From Desulforamulus ruminis DSM 2154 (GTDB taxonomy: Bacteria > Bacillota > Desulfotomaculia > Desulfotomaculales > Desulfotomaculaceae): DNA of 64,000 nucleotides. The notes under the pieces are model-generated. The model saw nothing but the letters and a program-made list of their open reading frames with translations, was not told the DNA's origin and searched no databases. How positions within the stretch are numbered: the first letter of the stretch is position 1; each line of letters starts with the position of its first letter. The stretch is taken from positions 1,674,001-1,738,000 of the forward strand of contig NC_015589.1 of NCBI RefSeq assembly GCF_000215085.1. The letters are read 5' to 3'. Below are positions 24,811-34,168 of this stretch, in pieces. Position numbers and translations under genes: made by a program.

Positions 24811-25253
24811 TTGCGTAGATGGCCTGCGATTTGGGTAGAGATTTCTTCGCTTTGTTGCTTCACCTTGGCCAAGTACATAAACACACTGCCAGGATAATCA
24901 ATTTGCTCCTGAAGAACCGCATGTTCCAGGGAGGTCCTTACCAGTGAAATGACACAGTCCGGCGAATGGTTGTCCCGGCATTCCTTACATAGTTTACAGC
25001 TTTCAGCAATGGTCTTGGATATGGCATCGGAATAATAGGGCTTCAAGTCATTTTGGGGAATTAACTTACTGGCCCCCGGTATGTCCAACACACCCTTTTG
25101 ATCGGCGAAATGCAAAACCTTTTTGGCAAAGCCCACCAGACAAGTAGACTCTTTGCATTGGCCGGCTGAGAGGGTATCACAATTCTGACAAAAATCGTTT
25201 AACATCTTCATTAAGGTCTCAAAATTCACATCCGTGTTCTTGGCAACCGACAT
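24807..25253 (-). CDS. cysteine-rich protein next to a siroheme-type reductase
   Basis: 148 residues with two Cys groups: F-C-Q-N-C ... Q-C-K-E-S-T-C near the N-terminus and C-K-L-C-K-E-C-R ... D-C in the middle. These could hold metal or Fe-S clusters. The rest is helical with no signal peptide. AAAGGAT precedes the ATG. It lies 19 bp after the reductase-like gene in the same direction, so the two are probably co-transcribed and may interact. I do not recognise the family. Confidence 0.6.
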   Translation of the reverse strand: MSVAKNTDVNFETLMKMLNDFCQNCDTLSAGQCKESTCLVGFAKKVLHFADQKGVLDIPGASKLIPQNDLKPYYSDAISKTIAESCKLCKECRDNHSPDCVISLVRTSLEHAVLQEQIDYPGSVFMYLAKVKQQSEEISTQIAGHLRK

Positions 25254-25272
25254 AGGATCAATCCTTTCCGCA

Positions 25273-25983
25273 TTACTCCATTAAAAATGCCGCAAATTCG
25301 TCTTGTTCTTCCTTTCCACTGCTGTAAAGCTCTGTAGGTGGGGTAAAGGTCTTTATACCCACCCGTTCAATGGTTTTGCACAAGCGTTCGTGAGGCTCGG
25401 CATGACTGCGATATTTTTCCAGAATAAAATCAACCACGTTAAATAGATTATTTTTGTTTACATCAGCGGCTACTTTGCTGCCATGAATGGGTTGATTAGT
25501 GGCGCCTCTGCCGCCAATCACAACATCAAATTTATCCCCGCCTCTGGCAATGAGGCCAAGGTCTGCACAATAAGGTTCCGTACAGCCCCGGGAACAGCCG
25601 GCGGTAGAGATCTTAAAATCTTTGGGCACGTCTTGGCCCAGATAGCGCTGCTGCAGCTCGATTCCTACCTCAAGGGCCGGACCCAAGGATCTGGGGCAAA
25701 GTTCGGCGCCACCCGGACAGGCCTTTATACTGCGGACCTTATTGCCAAAGGGTGCAATTTGCAGATCCAGTGTTTTCAGTGCCTGCAATAAAGCGGGAAT
25801 ATTTTCTTCCTCCAGAACGGCAATCAAAGTCTGCCGAATGCCACATTTAATTCTCCAGACGCCTGTGTCCCGTGCGGCTTCGGCTAGTCCCATAAATTGT
25901 TCCGGCGTAAGAATGCCTCCGGGAACAACAATATTTACCGCATATAAACCGTTACGCTGTTGACGGAAAATGGCTTCGCCCAA
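25273..25983 (-). CDS. nitrite/sulfite reductase-like 4Fe-4S siroheme half protein
   Basis: About 236 residues: a ferredoxin-like half domain (L-Y-A-V-N-I-V-V-P-G-G ... W-R-I-K-C-G-I-R-Q-T) followed by a cluster/siroheme domain with A-C-P-G-G-A-E-L-C-P and A-G-C-S-R-G-C, the C-x5-C and C-x3-C pairs of sulfite/nitrite reductases. It is shorter than DsrA/B or NirA. The frame is open to 26043, but a perfect AGGAGG seven bases before the TTG at 25983 sets the start. It may reduce sulfite or a similar oxyanion for assimilation; electron donor and true substrate are not shown. Confidence 0.7.
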   Translation of the reverse strand: MGEAIFRQQRNGLYAVNIVVPGGILTPEQFMGLAEAARDTGVWRIKCGIRQTLIAVLEEENIPALLQALKTLDLQIAPFGNKVRSIKACPGGAELCPRSLGPALEVGIELQQRYLGQDVPKDFKISTAGCSRGCTEPYCADLGLIARGGDKFDVVIGGRGATNQPIHGSKVAADVNKNNLFNVVDFILEKYRSHAEPHERLCKTIERVGIKTFTPPTELYSSGKEEQDEFAAFLME

Positions 25984-26212
25984 AGTGATTCCTCCTATAC
26001 AAATATTTTCCATTATGGCTGCCATTCTCCGTTGATAGGACAAATGGTTGCAGCCTACTGCTCAAGGGTTTTAGCCTGAGCTGGTGGAAACGATGATCCA
26101 ATATTAACCATTTAATTCGACAATTTTATTTAATTTTCCTCTTCTTGCAAAGACTTTTCCCGATTTCGGGGTTTGCGCTGAGTTGTATCAACTTCCCAAA
26201 GGAACCCACGGC

Positions 26213-26243
26213 TAAAAAAAGAACACCCTGTTGTTAGGGTGTT
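26213..26243 (-). terminator. terminator of the DegS/DegU-like operon
   Basis: Minus-strand AACACCCT / AGGGTGTT hairpin followed by CTTTTTTT. Confidence 0.9.
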
Positions 26244-26901
26244 ATAGGTCTACAAATTTTTCTTTGATGGCGTATAAGGCCGCTTGGGTTCGATCCACCA
26301 CCCCGATTTTTTGAAAGATATTGGTGAGATGGTTTTTCACTGTTTTTTCACTGATAAATAAGGATTTGGCAATGGCCTTGTTGCTCTGGCCTTTGGCCAC
26401 ATGTTTAAGAACTTCGATTTCACGCTCGGTAAGCGCCTGATGCTTTTTGTCATACTGCTCGCTGGAAGTGAGCCGGCTGAATTCGGCCAGGACACGGGCT
26501 GTGAGCGCAGGAGGGATGAAAGATTCACCCCGGGCTACGCCGAGAATGGTTTGGATCAGTTGGTCCGGGTGGACATCTTTGAGTACATAGCCGGAGATGC
26601 CATGTTTTATGAGTTCAAATAAATATTCATCCTGGTCATGAATGGTTAAAGCAATAATACCGATTTGAGAATGTTCCTCTTTAATGGCCCGACAGGCTTC
26701 AATGCCATTCATCAGCGGCATATTAATATCCATTAAAACAATGTCAACTTCCTTTTGCTTGCAGAATTCCACAGCCTTTTGTCCGTTTTCAACCTCACCC
26801 ACCACCTGGATTTGCGGCTCGATGGACAAAATCTTTCTTAGTCCTTCCCTAATTAAAGCATGATCATCAGCAATTAATAAATTAATGAGCTTCATCCCCA
26901 T
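26242..26901 (-). CDS. NarL/DegU-type response regulator
   Basis: About 219 residues. The receiver domain has D-D near the N-terminus, phospho-acceptor Asp58 in L-M-D-I-N-M-P, the T-I-H-D switch region and V-L-K-D lysine. The C-terminal LuxR-type helix-turn-helix is L-T-E-R-E-I-E-V-L-K-H-V-A-K-G-Q-S-N-K-A-I-A. The start is uncertain among ATG 26901, ATG 26895 and an upstream TTG; all follow a GGGGGTG. It forms a pair with the kinase immediately upstream and probably is its target. Confidence 0.92.
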   Translation of the reverse strand: MGMKLINLLIADDHALIREGLRKILSIEPQIQVVGEVENGQKAVEFCKQKEVDIVLMDINMPLMNGIEACRAIKEEHSQIGIIALTIHDQDEYLFELIKHGISGYVLKDVHPDQLIQTILGVARGESFIPPALTARVLAEFSRLTSSEQYDKKHQALTEREIEVLKHVAKGQSNKAIAKSLFISEKTVKNHLTNIFQKIGVVDRTQAALYAIKEKFVDL

Positions 26902-26919
26902 ATACACCCCCAAATGAAA

Positions 26920-28065
26920 TCACTCATTGTTTTCGATAGGTATCCAGAAAGATACTTCCGTACCTTTTCCTGGTGCAGAGGAGATCGTTAAATCTCCCTC
27001 CAGGAGCTGCAACCGCTCCCGCATCCCGATGAGACCATAACCACTGCCGTCTTCACGGGGCTTGGTCAATTCTCTGTTAAATCCACAACCGTTATCCTTT
27101 ACATATACGTTGATGCGCTTGGATTTTAGTTCCATTTTTATAATAACGTTGCTTGCCTGGGCATGTTTTTTTACATTGGTTAGTGCTTCCTGTATCATTC
27201 GGAAGATGGAGACTTCCAATGAAGCATTCAGTCGGCGTTCATTGCCAAAAAAAACGAATTCCACATGAATGCCGTTTTGAACTTTATAATCTTCCATATA
27301 TCTTTTAAGCGCCGGTATTAATCCAAGATCATCCAAAACCATGGGGCGCAGATCAAAGATAATTTTTCTGACATCCTGCAAACCATGACGAACCAGTTGT
27401 TGCAAAGAAATAAGCTCTTCTTTCACCAGACTGGGATTCATTTCAAGCAGTTTTAAACAAAATTCCGCCCTCATGACAATATTGGCCATGGACTGGGCGG
27501 GGCCGTCGTGAATATCCCGAGCCACCCTTTTGCGCTCTTCCTCTTGGGCCCGGATAATGGAAAGCCCTAGCTGCTGCATATCATGCAGGTTCTCCAGCTT
27601 TTCACTTAATCCGGACAGACCGTTGCTGAGAAACTGCATGGCTACACCCACCTGAGAAACCAGCTTTTCTGCCCGTTCAGCGGTATCCTTCATGCGTTTT
27701 AAGGTAAGCTCCAGATGATCCCGTTTAAAACGCAAGGTTTTTTCCTCTTCCCGCAGCATGATTAACTTTATTTGAATGGCCTGGGCCTGTTCATAAGCCT
27801 GTTTTATATCTTTTTCAGAGTAGCGGCGGAAGTCCCTGCTTACCTCCATTAAACGGATTCTGGATTTTCGTTCATCGGACTCCAGGGTATTCACATCACG
27901 GATGATAATCGCTACCTGCTCTTTGATATCTTGAATTTGATCCTGAACTCTTTGCTGTTCCTGGCGAGCGCTCTCTGCAATAAAATAAAGCTGTTCCTTA
28001 CTTTTTTCGATAGCGGCAATGGTTTCTTTAATAATATTATCCAAAGTTTTAATATCAATTGGCAT
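26920..28065 (-). CDS. DegS-like cytosolic sensor histidine kinase
   Basis: 381 residues without membrane segments. A long N-terminal coiled-coil sensor region (to ~160) resembles DegS. It is followed by a HisKA_3 domain with R-D-I-H-D-G-P-A-Q-S (His186) and an ATPase with N-V-K-K-H-A and D-N-G-C-G-F, G-Y-G-L-I-G-M-R-E-R. It should phosphorylate the adjacent NarL-type regulator. In Bacillus the DegS/DegU pair controls exoenzymes, motility and competence; the regulon here is unknown. Confidence 0.9.
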   Translation of the reverse strand: MPIDIKTLDNIIKETIAAIEKSKEQLYFIAESARQEQQRVQDQIQDIKEQVAIIIRDVNTLESDERKSRIRLMEVSRDFRRYSEKDIKQAYEQAQAIQIKLIMLREEEKTLRFKRDHLELTLKRMKDTAERAEKLVSQVGVAMQFLSNGLSGLSEKLENLHDMQQLGLSIIRAQEEERKRVARDIHDGPAQSMANIVMRAEFCLKLLEMNPSLVKEELISLQQLVRHGLQDVRKIIFDLRPMVLDDLGLIPALKRYMEDYKVQNGIHVEFVFFGNERRLNASLEVSIFRMIQEALTNVKKHAQASNVIIKMELKSKRINVYVKDNGCGFNRELTKPREDGSGYGLIGMRERLQLLEGDLTISSAPGKGTEVSFWIPIENNE

Positions 28066-28293
28066 ACGAAGACCGCCGTTCCGACTTTATTTTTGGATCT
28101 ATCTCCTTATTCGTTAAAATCTGGAGAATTTCCTTCAAAAAAATGTAAATTAGCACAAAGTCTTTTATTGGTAAATATATTAACATTTTCTACGCAAAAT
28201 TTAATCTTCCGGTTACATTCTCCTAATTCCCTTGTATTATGCTTGCCTTAGGACAAGGAACCAACGGTTCTATATAGGATAGGAGGAAATTGG

Positions 28294-30144
28294 GTGTTAA
28301 GAGGCATTTTGAACAGGGTAAAAGCGAAAAAAAGCAAGAGAAAGATCAAAAGGAAAGTCCCAGGGACAGGCTTTTCTTTCTTTTTAAATTATTTGACAGT
28401 AAAAAAGCCGTCCTTTAAGCAATGGGTTATGAAACCCTTTTCTTTTAAGCGGACTTTTTCTATTCCCAAACCGTCCATGGAAAATATTTCGCTGCAGGCC
28501 AGAATGGTCATTGTTTTTGCGGTAATCATTTTATTGATCACTGCCGGGATGGGAACGGTGATTTTTGAAGAAGCCAAAACCAGTATTGCCAGTGTGATGA
28601 CCAGCAGGATAAAAATTACCGCAACGGATAATGCAGATAAAATTTCCATCATGCTTCACAGTATGGATAAAAGAGAAATTGCCAGTAAAACAGACTATTA
28701 TTTAACCAAGCAGCGCAATGCTTATAAAGTTTTAAACTACCGCGCCTATGTGGATGTAGTGGATGACCAAGGTAAAACGGTGGTGCCGGTGAAGCAGGAA
28801 CAACCCCTGCAGCCAAAGGAAAGCGACCTTGCAGCTTTATTAAAAAAAGGAAAAAATGGGGAAAGTCAGTCGGCTTTGCTGGGAGGAGTTCAATGCACGG
28901 TAGTCATGGAGCCCATTCCGGGTAGACCCTGGTACTTTGTGGCAGGAGTTGCCGAAGAAGATTACCTGGCACCCGTGAGTCATATGAGAATGATGGCCCT
29001 GGGGGTAGGTCTGGGGGCGTTGGTATTGGCCACCATTCTTTGTATTTATGGGACACGCAAATTTTGCCTGCCGCTGCAGCAGATGATTAAAATGATGGAG
29101 CGGGCCCGTACCGGTGACCTAACGGTTCGGGCTGTGGAAAGGGGGGTCGGTCCGGAATTTAACCAGTTGGGAGTTGCCTTTAATGCTATGCTTAAGGAAC
29201 TGGCATATTTGTTAAATGAATTAAATCAAACCACCCAGGTGCTTTTAAAAAGCAGCCGGGAAATGTCTCAGGTAGCCGATCAGCAGTTGGATGCTGTGAA
29301 AAAAACGGGCCAGGCTGTAGGGATGATGTCTTCCTCGGTGCAGCAAATTACAGCCATGGCCGGAGTTACCCAGGAGTCCGGCAGCAGCATGATGAAGGCT
29401 GCGGGAGAAGGAACCGGGTCTGTGAAAAAACTGGTTGAGGTGATCAATCAGAACCATGAAGTTATTGCAGAAGAAGCCAGAGCTGTGGGCAATCTGGGAA
29501 CCCGGGTTCAGGAAATCAGCCGATTAGTGGATTTAATTCGAAAAATATCAAAGGACACCCATTTACTGGCACTGAACGCTTCCATTGAGGCTGCCCGGGC
29601 AGGTGAACAGGGAAGGGGTTTTGCAGTGGTGGCCGCTGAAGTGGGGCGATTGGCCGAAGATACGGCCTCCACCACCAAAGAGGTTGAACAAATCATTGCC
29701 GCCATTGCCAAGGAAAGTTCTCTGGTCCTGGAAAAGGTGGAACAAAGCAAAAGTATTGCGGAGGAGGGGATTTCGGCCACCTTGAGGGCCGAGGATGCTT
29801 TACAGCACATTGTGGATACCATTCATTCTACCTGGCAGCAGATCAGCAATATTTACCAGGGGGCGGAACAAATATCCCTTGGTACTGCCACCGTGGAAGA
29901 GCTCATTCAGGATTTGGCCGGGGATCCGTACCGCCAGGAGGAGCAGCACAGCGCCACGGCACATCAAATTGCCAGCACTGCCCGGACCCTGGATGAACTG
30001 TCCGGTGCCTTAAGAAGCAGATTGGCCGGTTTTAAGCTGGCTTCGCTAAATCCAGTGGAAACGATGGAAAAGGAATCTTTAGCCGATTGCACTGTGTACG
30101 GTGAAGAAGGCAAGCAAAGCAATGAGACCATACAGGTAGCTTAA
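28294..30144 (+). CDS. methyl-accepting chemotaxis protein
   Basis: 616 residues starting with GTG behind AGGAGG. A basic N-terminal extension of about 65 residues precedes the first membrane helix (~70-92). A periplasmic single-Cache-type sensor follows (~93-225), then a second helix (~230-250), a HAMP domain (~250-305) and the signalling domain with the hairpin-tip sequence [16 protein letters not shown]-x-G-R-G-F-A-V-V-A. It reports an extracellular ligand to CheA/CheW. The long basic N-terminus is unusual. It is monocistronic, with no che genes nearby. Confidence 0.93.
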   Translation: MLRGILNRVKAKKSKRKIKRKVPGTGFSFFLNYLTVKKPSFKQWVMKPFSFKRTFSIPKPSMENISLQARMVIVFAVIILLITAGMGTVIFEEAKTSIASVMTSRIKITATDNADKISIMLHSMDKREIASKTDYYLTKQRNAYKVLNYRAYVDVVDDQGKTVVPVKQEQPLQPKESDLAALLKKGKNGESQSALLGGVQCTVVMEPIPGRPWYFVAGVAEEDYLAPVSHMRMMALGVGLGALVLATILCIYGTRKFCLPLQQMIKMMERARTGDLTVRAVERGVGPEFNQLGVAFNAMLKELAYLLNELNQTTQVLLKSSREMSQVADQQLDAVKKTGQAVGMMSSSVQQITAMAGVTQESGSSMMKAAGEGTGSVKKLVEVINQNHEVIAEEARAVGNLGTRVQEISRLVDLIRKISKDTHLLALNASIEAARAGEQGRGFAVVAAEVGRLAEDTASTTKEVEQIIAAIAKESSLVLEKVEQSKSIAEEGISATLRAEDALQHIVDTIHSTWQQISNIYQGAEQISLGTATVEELIQDLAGDPYRQEEQHSATAHQIASTARTLDELSGALRSRLAGFKLASLNPVETMEKESLADCTVYGEEGKQSNETIQVA

Positions 30145-30166
30145 CTTTTTGCCTTTTAATACAAAC

Positions 30167-30194
30167 TTAACAAGCATTTAATGCTTTGTTTACC
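30167..30194 (+). promoter_or_regulatory. candidate PHO box upstream of pstS
   Basis: Three hexamers, TTAACA (30167), TTAATG (30178) and TTTACC (30189), recur at exactly 11 bp with five-base spacers. This is the direct-repeat arrangement of PhoP sites in Firmicutes. They lie about 160 bp before pstS. Confidence 0.55.
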
Positions 30195-30352
30195 AAGGAA
30201 AAATTAAATATTAACAAACTACGGATAAAATTGAATCAGGAGGTGGGAAGCAAAGAGGAAGCGGGGTTCGTTTCAATTCATCATGACTACGAGATCCTTC
30301 AACCATAAAGGCCGATGAACTAATTAATTGAATAAGATCAAGGAGGAAGAAA

Positions 30353-31213
30353 ATGTTTAAGAACACAAAAAAATGGATGCTGGTATTTGCACTTATTTTA
30401 ACTGCCTCAGTGGTTTTTGCCGGTTGCGGCAACAAAGAAGAGACTCCCTCAACGGAAGGAGAGAAAAAAGAAGGCAGTCTGTCCGGTTCCATTACTATCG
30501 CAGGTTCTACCTCGGTACAACCTCTTTCGGAAGAATTGGCTAAAGCCTTTATGTCCAAAAATTCCGGTGTTACAATTAATGTTCAGGGTGGCGGATCTTC
30601 TGCCGGGGTAAAGGCAGCCAATGAAGGAGCTGCTGAAATCGGAGCTTCTTCCCGTGAACTGACGGAAGAAGAAAAGGGCATGGGCATTACGGAACATAAA
30701 ATTGCCCTGGACGGAATTGCGGTAATTGTTAACTCCAAAAATGCGGTTGCTGAACTAACCATGGATCAAGTTAAAGATATCTTTTCCGGAAAGATTACCA
30801 ACTGGAAAGAAGTTGGCGGTAAAGACGGTGCCATTAGTGTGGTAAACCGTGAAGAAGGCTCCGGTACCCGTGGCGCTTTTGAAGAACTGGTACTAGGCAA
30901 AGAAGCCAAGTTTACTGACAAGGCCTTGACCCAGCCTTCTACCGGTGCGGTACGCACAACGGTTGCCGGTGACGAAAATGCGGTGGGTTATATCTCTCTC
31001 GGTTCTTTAAACGAAGAAGTTAAAGGGATAAAAATTGATGGTGTTGAACCCAATGTTGATAACGTTGTGTCCGGTTCCTTTAAAATCTCCCGTCCCTTCC
31101 TGTACCTGACCAAAGGGGATGTAAATGATGTAACCAAAGCCTACATTGACTTCGTGATGAGTGAAGAAGGTCAGAAGATTGTAGAAGAATCCGGCTTCAT
31201 TTCTGCAAAGTAA
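30353..31213 (+). CDS. pstS: phosphate ABC transporter substrate-binding lipoprotein
   Basis: 286 residues with a lipoprotein signal (V-F-A-G-C, Cys near 25). The family motif G-S-T-S-V-Q-P-L precedes Q-G-G-G-S-S-A-G-V-K-A, and R-E-E-G-S-G-T-R-G lies in the second lobe; these form the phosphate site. It captures inorganic phosphate outside the membrane for PstCA. A strong AAGGAGG precedes the ATG, and a possible PHO box lies upstream. Confidence 0.95.
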   Translation: MFKNTKKWMLVFALILTASVVFAGCGNKEETPSTEGEKKEGSLSGSITIAGSTSVQPLSEELAKAFMSKNSGVTINVQGGGSSAGVKAANEGAAEIGASSRELTEEEKGMGITEHKIALDGIAVIVNSKNAVAELTMDQVKDIFSGKITNWKEVGGKDGAISVVNREEGSGTRGAFEELVLGKEAKFTDKALTQPSTGAVRTTVAGDENAVGYISLGSLNEEVKGIKIDGVEPNVDNVVSGSFKISRPFLYLTKGDVNDVTKAYIDFVMSEEGQKIVEESGFISAK

Positions 31214-31352
31214 TTCCGTAAACAGATTATTTGAACTATACTGGGAAGAGGGGGCTTGTGCCGCCCTCTATCCCGATTTCACCCGGTCTCCATTTTTGCC
31301 CAAGTTTGGCGGAGGCCCAATTTTCTTTATTATTTCATATGGGGGCCAATGG

Positions 31353-32204
31353 ATGAAAAAAATACATGAAGCAATCATAGAAAAATTTTTACTGATCAGC
31401 GCGGTTGTTGCCGTTTTAGTAGTGTTGCTGATTACCTACTTCATTTTTGCCGACGGATTTCCTGTAATGCAAAAATATGGTCTTACCCATTTTATTGCCA
31501 ACAGTGATTGGCATCCTTTGGACAAACATTTCGGCCTGCTGTCTATGATTGTGGGTTCCTTCCTGGTCACTTTCGGAGCGCTTCTTTTGGGCGTGCCGCT
31601 AAGTGTAGGCTGTGCCATTTTCCTGGCGGAAATTGCTCCCAAGGGGGTTACCCGGATTGTCCGACCGGCCATTGAGCTGCTGGCAGGCATTCCGTCCGTG
31701 GTCTATGGATTTTACGGTTTGATCATCCTGGTTCCTTTAATTCGAGAAATATTCGGGGGCAGGGGTTTCAGCATATTAGGCGGTTCCATCGTTTTAGCCA
31801 TTATGATTCTGCCAACGGTGATTAATATATCGGAAGACGCCATCAGGGCCGTACCCCGGGAATATAAGGAAGGTTCCCTGGCCCTGGGCGCTACCCACTG
31901 GCAAACCATAAAAAAAGTGATCGTACCCAGTGCCCGTTCAGGTATTCTTACAGCCATTGTGCTGGGGATGGGACGGGCCATCGGTGAAACCATGGCGGTT
32001 ATCATGGTAGTGGGCAATGTTGCTTCTCTGCCCAAAGGCATCCTTGAACCGGTTAGAACTTTAACCGGCAACATCGCCATTGAAATGGGTTATGCTGCCG
32101 GGGAACATTCTCAGGCTTTGTTTGCCACCGGGATTGTATTATTTGTGATTATTATGATTTTAAACTTTATGGTGATGCTGGTACCTAAAAGGATCGGTGA
32201 ATAA
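31353..32204 (+). CDS. pstC: phosphate ABC transporter permease PstC
   Basis: 283 residues from the ATG at 31353 (GGGGGCC upstream). Six membrane segments; the inner-membrane permease EAA-type loop is E-G-S-L-A-L-G-A-T-H-W-Q-T. E-L-L-A-G-I-P-S-V-V-Y-G-F-Y-G is a PstC hallmark. It pairs with PstA to form the phosphate channel. Confidence 0.94.
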   Translation: MKKIHEAIIEKFLLISAVVAVLVVLLITYFIFADGFPVMQKYGLTHFIANSDWHPLDKHFGLLSMIVGSFLVTFGALLLGVPLSVGCAIFLAEIAPKGVTRIVRPAIELLAGIPSVVYGFYGLIILVPLIREIFGGRGFSILGGSIVLAIMILPTVINISEDAIRAVPREYKEGSLALGATHWQTIKKVIVPSARSGILTAIVLGMGRAIGETMAVIMVVGNVASLPKGILEPVRTLTGNIAIEMGYAAGEHSQALFATGIVLFVIIMILNFMVMLVPKRIGE

Positions 32205-32205
32205 C

Positions 32206-33054
32206 ATGCAAAAAGTTCGGTCAGCGGTATATCTGGAAGAAAAGATTGCCCGCATATGTCTATGGGCGTCTGTTATGATCACGGTTGGAGCCCTTATGGC
32301 CATTATTTTTCATATTTTACAGCACGGTCTGGCGCACGTTAACTGGTCCTTTCTAACAGAACATCCGGAGCGTATGGGAAAGGAAGGGGGAATTTTCCCT
32401 GCCATTGTCAGCACGGTATATTTAATCGGCATCTCCCTGGCCATCGCCACGCCCATCGGTATTATGGCCGCCATTCAACTGACGGAATATACTAAAAAAG
32501 GCCCCTTGGTCAAGGTGATCCGTTTTGCCACCGAGACCCTGGCAGGAATTCCTTCTATTATTTTTGGATTATTTGGTTTTGCTTTTTTGGTTTTGTTTAT
32601 GGGATTTTCCTGGTCTCTGTTGTCAGGGGGGCTTACGCTTGCTTTCATGGTTCTTCCCACCATCGTTCGCACCAGTGAAGAGGCCATTAAAAGCGTTCCT
32701 GCCAGTTACCGGGAAGGAAGTATGGCTTTAGGGGCTACCAAATGGCAGACCGTTTGGAAGATTGTACTGCCCTCGGCTTTGCCCGGTATTGTTACCGGAG
32801 TAATCCTCAGTATTGGCAGGGTGGTTGGTGAAACCGCTGCGGTTATTTTAACGGCCGGCAGTTCCCTGAATGTGCCCACATCCATTATGGACCCCGGGCG
32901 AAGCATGTCCGTTCACCTGTATATCCTGGCCATGGAGGGAATATCTATGGAAAAGGCCTATGCCACAGCTACGGTGTTAATTATTTTAATCTTTATCATT
33001 AATATGCTGGCTACCCGAATCATGAAAAAAATGAGTTCAAATCTGGCTGCCTAA
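32206..33054 (+). CDS. pstA: phosphate ABC transporter permease PstA
   Basis: About 282 residues, with six membrane segments, E-T-L-A-G-I-P-S-I-I-F-G-L-F-G and the coupling loop E-G-S-M-A-L-G-A-T-K-W-Q-T. The ATG at 32206 follows the pstC stop by one base; a GTG nine bases earlier overlaps pstC. It is followed at once by a terminator, so no pstB or phoU gene belongs to this operon. Confidence 0.94.
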   Translation: MQKVRSAVYLEEKIARICLWASVMITVGALMAIIFHILQHGLAHVNWSFLTEHPERMGKEGGIFPAIVSTVYLIGISLAIATPIGIMAAIQLTEYTKKGPLVKVIRFATETLAGIPSIIFGLFGFAFLVLFMGFSWSLLSGGLTLAFMVLPTIVRTSEEAIKSVPASYREGSMALGATKWQTVWKIVLPSALPGIVTGVILSIGRVVGETAAVILTAGSSLNVPTSIMDPGRSMSVHLYILAMEGISMEKAYATATVLIILIFIINMLATRIMKKMSSNLAA

Positions 33055-33088
33055 ATCAAGGTCCTCAAGGACCTTGATTTATTTTTTA
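33053..33088 (+). terminator. terminator of pstSCA
   Basis: AAATCAAGGTCC / GGACCTTGATTT with tetraloop TCAA and a T-run. A second, weaker AACC-CTC / GAG-GTT hairpin with eight T follows near 33108-33148. Confidence 0.9.
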
Positions 33089-33227
33089 TTAAAAGGACGT
33101 AAACAAAACCCTCATTGTCCAAGGACATGAACCAGAGGTTTTTTTTGATATGTTTTGGTTTAATGGTGGTGGACAAGATTGCCAACCTTACCGTAAAATA
33201 ATGGAAGGAATTAAAGGGGGGTTGGTC

Positions 33228-34058
33228 ATGTCACCAAACAGAAGACCACTTAAAAAGGAATTTGACGCTACTAACATGACCGTTTACTTCGGATCTGCTC
33301 TTTTTACCAGTGGAATAACCGGAATTCCTAACCTGTTTTTAAAATATTACCGGGAAGTTGGAATTACCGATGCTGAAATGATGCTGATTATTCAGTTGCT
33401 TAGGTTCCGCAATGAGGAGCAGCAACTGATGCCCGGCACGGAAGCGCTGGCCGGCTGCCTGGCAGCGGATCCGCTGCTCATAGAGAGGCAAATTAAGAGC
33501 CTGCTGGATAAAAAAATCATTGGCATTACCAACTATTACAATCACAGCGACGGTTCCATTGTCCAGGGATACGATTTTGAACCGCTGGTTTTTGAGCTTT
33601 CGGAGGTCTGGGCCTTAAATCAAAAAAGAGAGTTGGACCATATTGCTCAAAAAATGAATCATAAGGGAAAAGGACCGGAGAAAATAGAAGATGAACCGGA
33701 TCTGTCCTTTTCCGCCCAGCAGAAAATTTTGTGCCAGACCTTTGAAAAGGAATTTGGACGGTTGCTCTCCCCCATGGAAGTGGAGCAAATCGCGGCTTGG
33801 ATAGAAGAAATGGAAGTTGATTTAATTCTGGAAGCCTTGAGACAAGCCGTGATGAGAGGAAAGCACAATTTTAAGTACATTGGCAGTATTTTATTGGGAT
33901 GGAAGAAAAATAACCTGAGAACCCTTCAGGAAGTGATGGAATACCAACGAATATTTTCGGAAAATCGAGCTAAGCAGGGTCAGCGCAAAACTGAGACCGA
34001 ATCAGGATCCCGAATGGACCAAAAAAAGAAAGCTTTAATGAGATCCATGTACAGCTAA
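33228..34058 (+). CDS. DnaD-domain replication-associated protein
   Basis: About 276 residues from the ATG at 33228, after AAAGGGGGG. An N-terminal winged-helix part (residues ~10-120, with L-R-F-R-N-E-E-Q and M-P-G-T-E-A-L-A) and a C-terminal DnaD/DnaB_2 domain (F-E-K-E-F-G-R-L-L-S-P-M-E-V-E-Q-I, then K-Y-I-G-S-I-L-L-G-W) fit the family of primosomal DnaD-like proteins. The C-terminus is basic. Unlike B. subtilis dnaD it is not beside nth or asnS, so whether it is the primosomal DnaD or a paralogue is open. Confidence 0.8.
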   Translation: MSPNRRPLKKEFDATNMTVYFGSALFTSGITGIPNLFLKYYREVGITDAEMMLIIQLLRFRNEEQQLMPGTEALAGCLAADPLLIERQIKSLLDKKIIGITNYYNHSDGSIVQGYDFEPLVFELSEVWALNQKRELDHIAQKMNHKGKGPEKIEDEPDLSFSAQQKILCQTFEKEFGRLLSPMEVEQIAAWIEEMEVDLILEALRQAVMRGKHNFKYIGSILLGWKKNNLRTLQEVMEYQRIFSENRAKQGQRKTETESGSRMDQKKKALMRSMYS

Positions 34059-34073
34059 GAACTTTTTCGTATA

Positions 34074-34103
34074 AAACGCTTAAAGGCGTTTTATTTTTTT
34101 TAT
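34074..34103 (+). terminator. intrinsic terminator
   Basis: AAAACGC TTAAAG GCGTTTT followed by a T-run. Confidence 0.85.
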
Positions 34104-34168
34104 TAGTTCATATGTATATTGTTGCCAGAAATGTGCAAACTATCAATTGGGTAAGAAAGGAGGAAATA

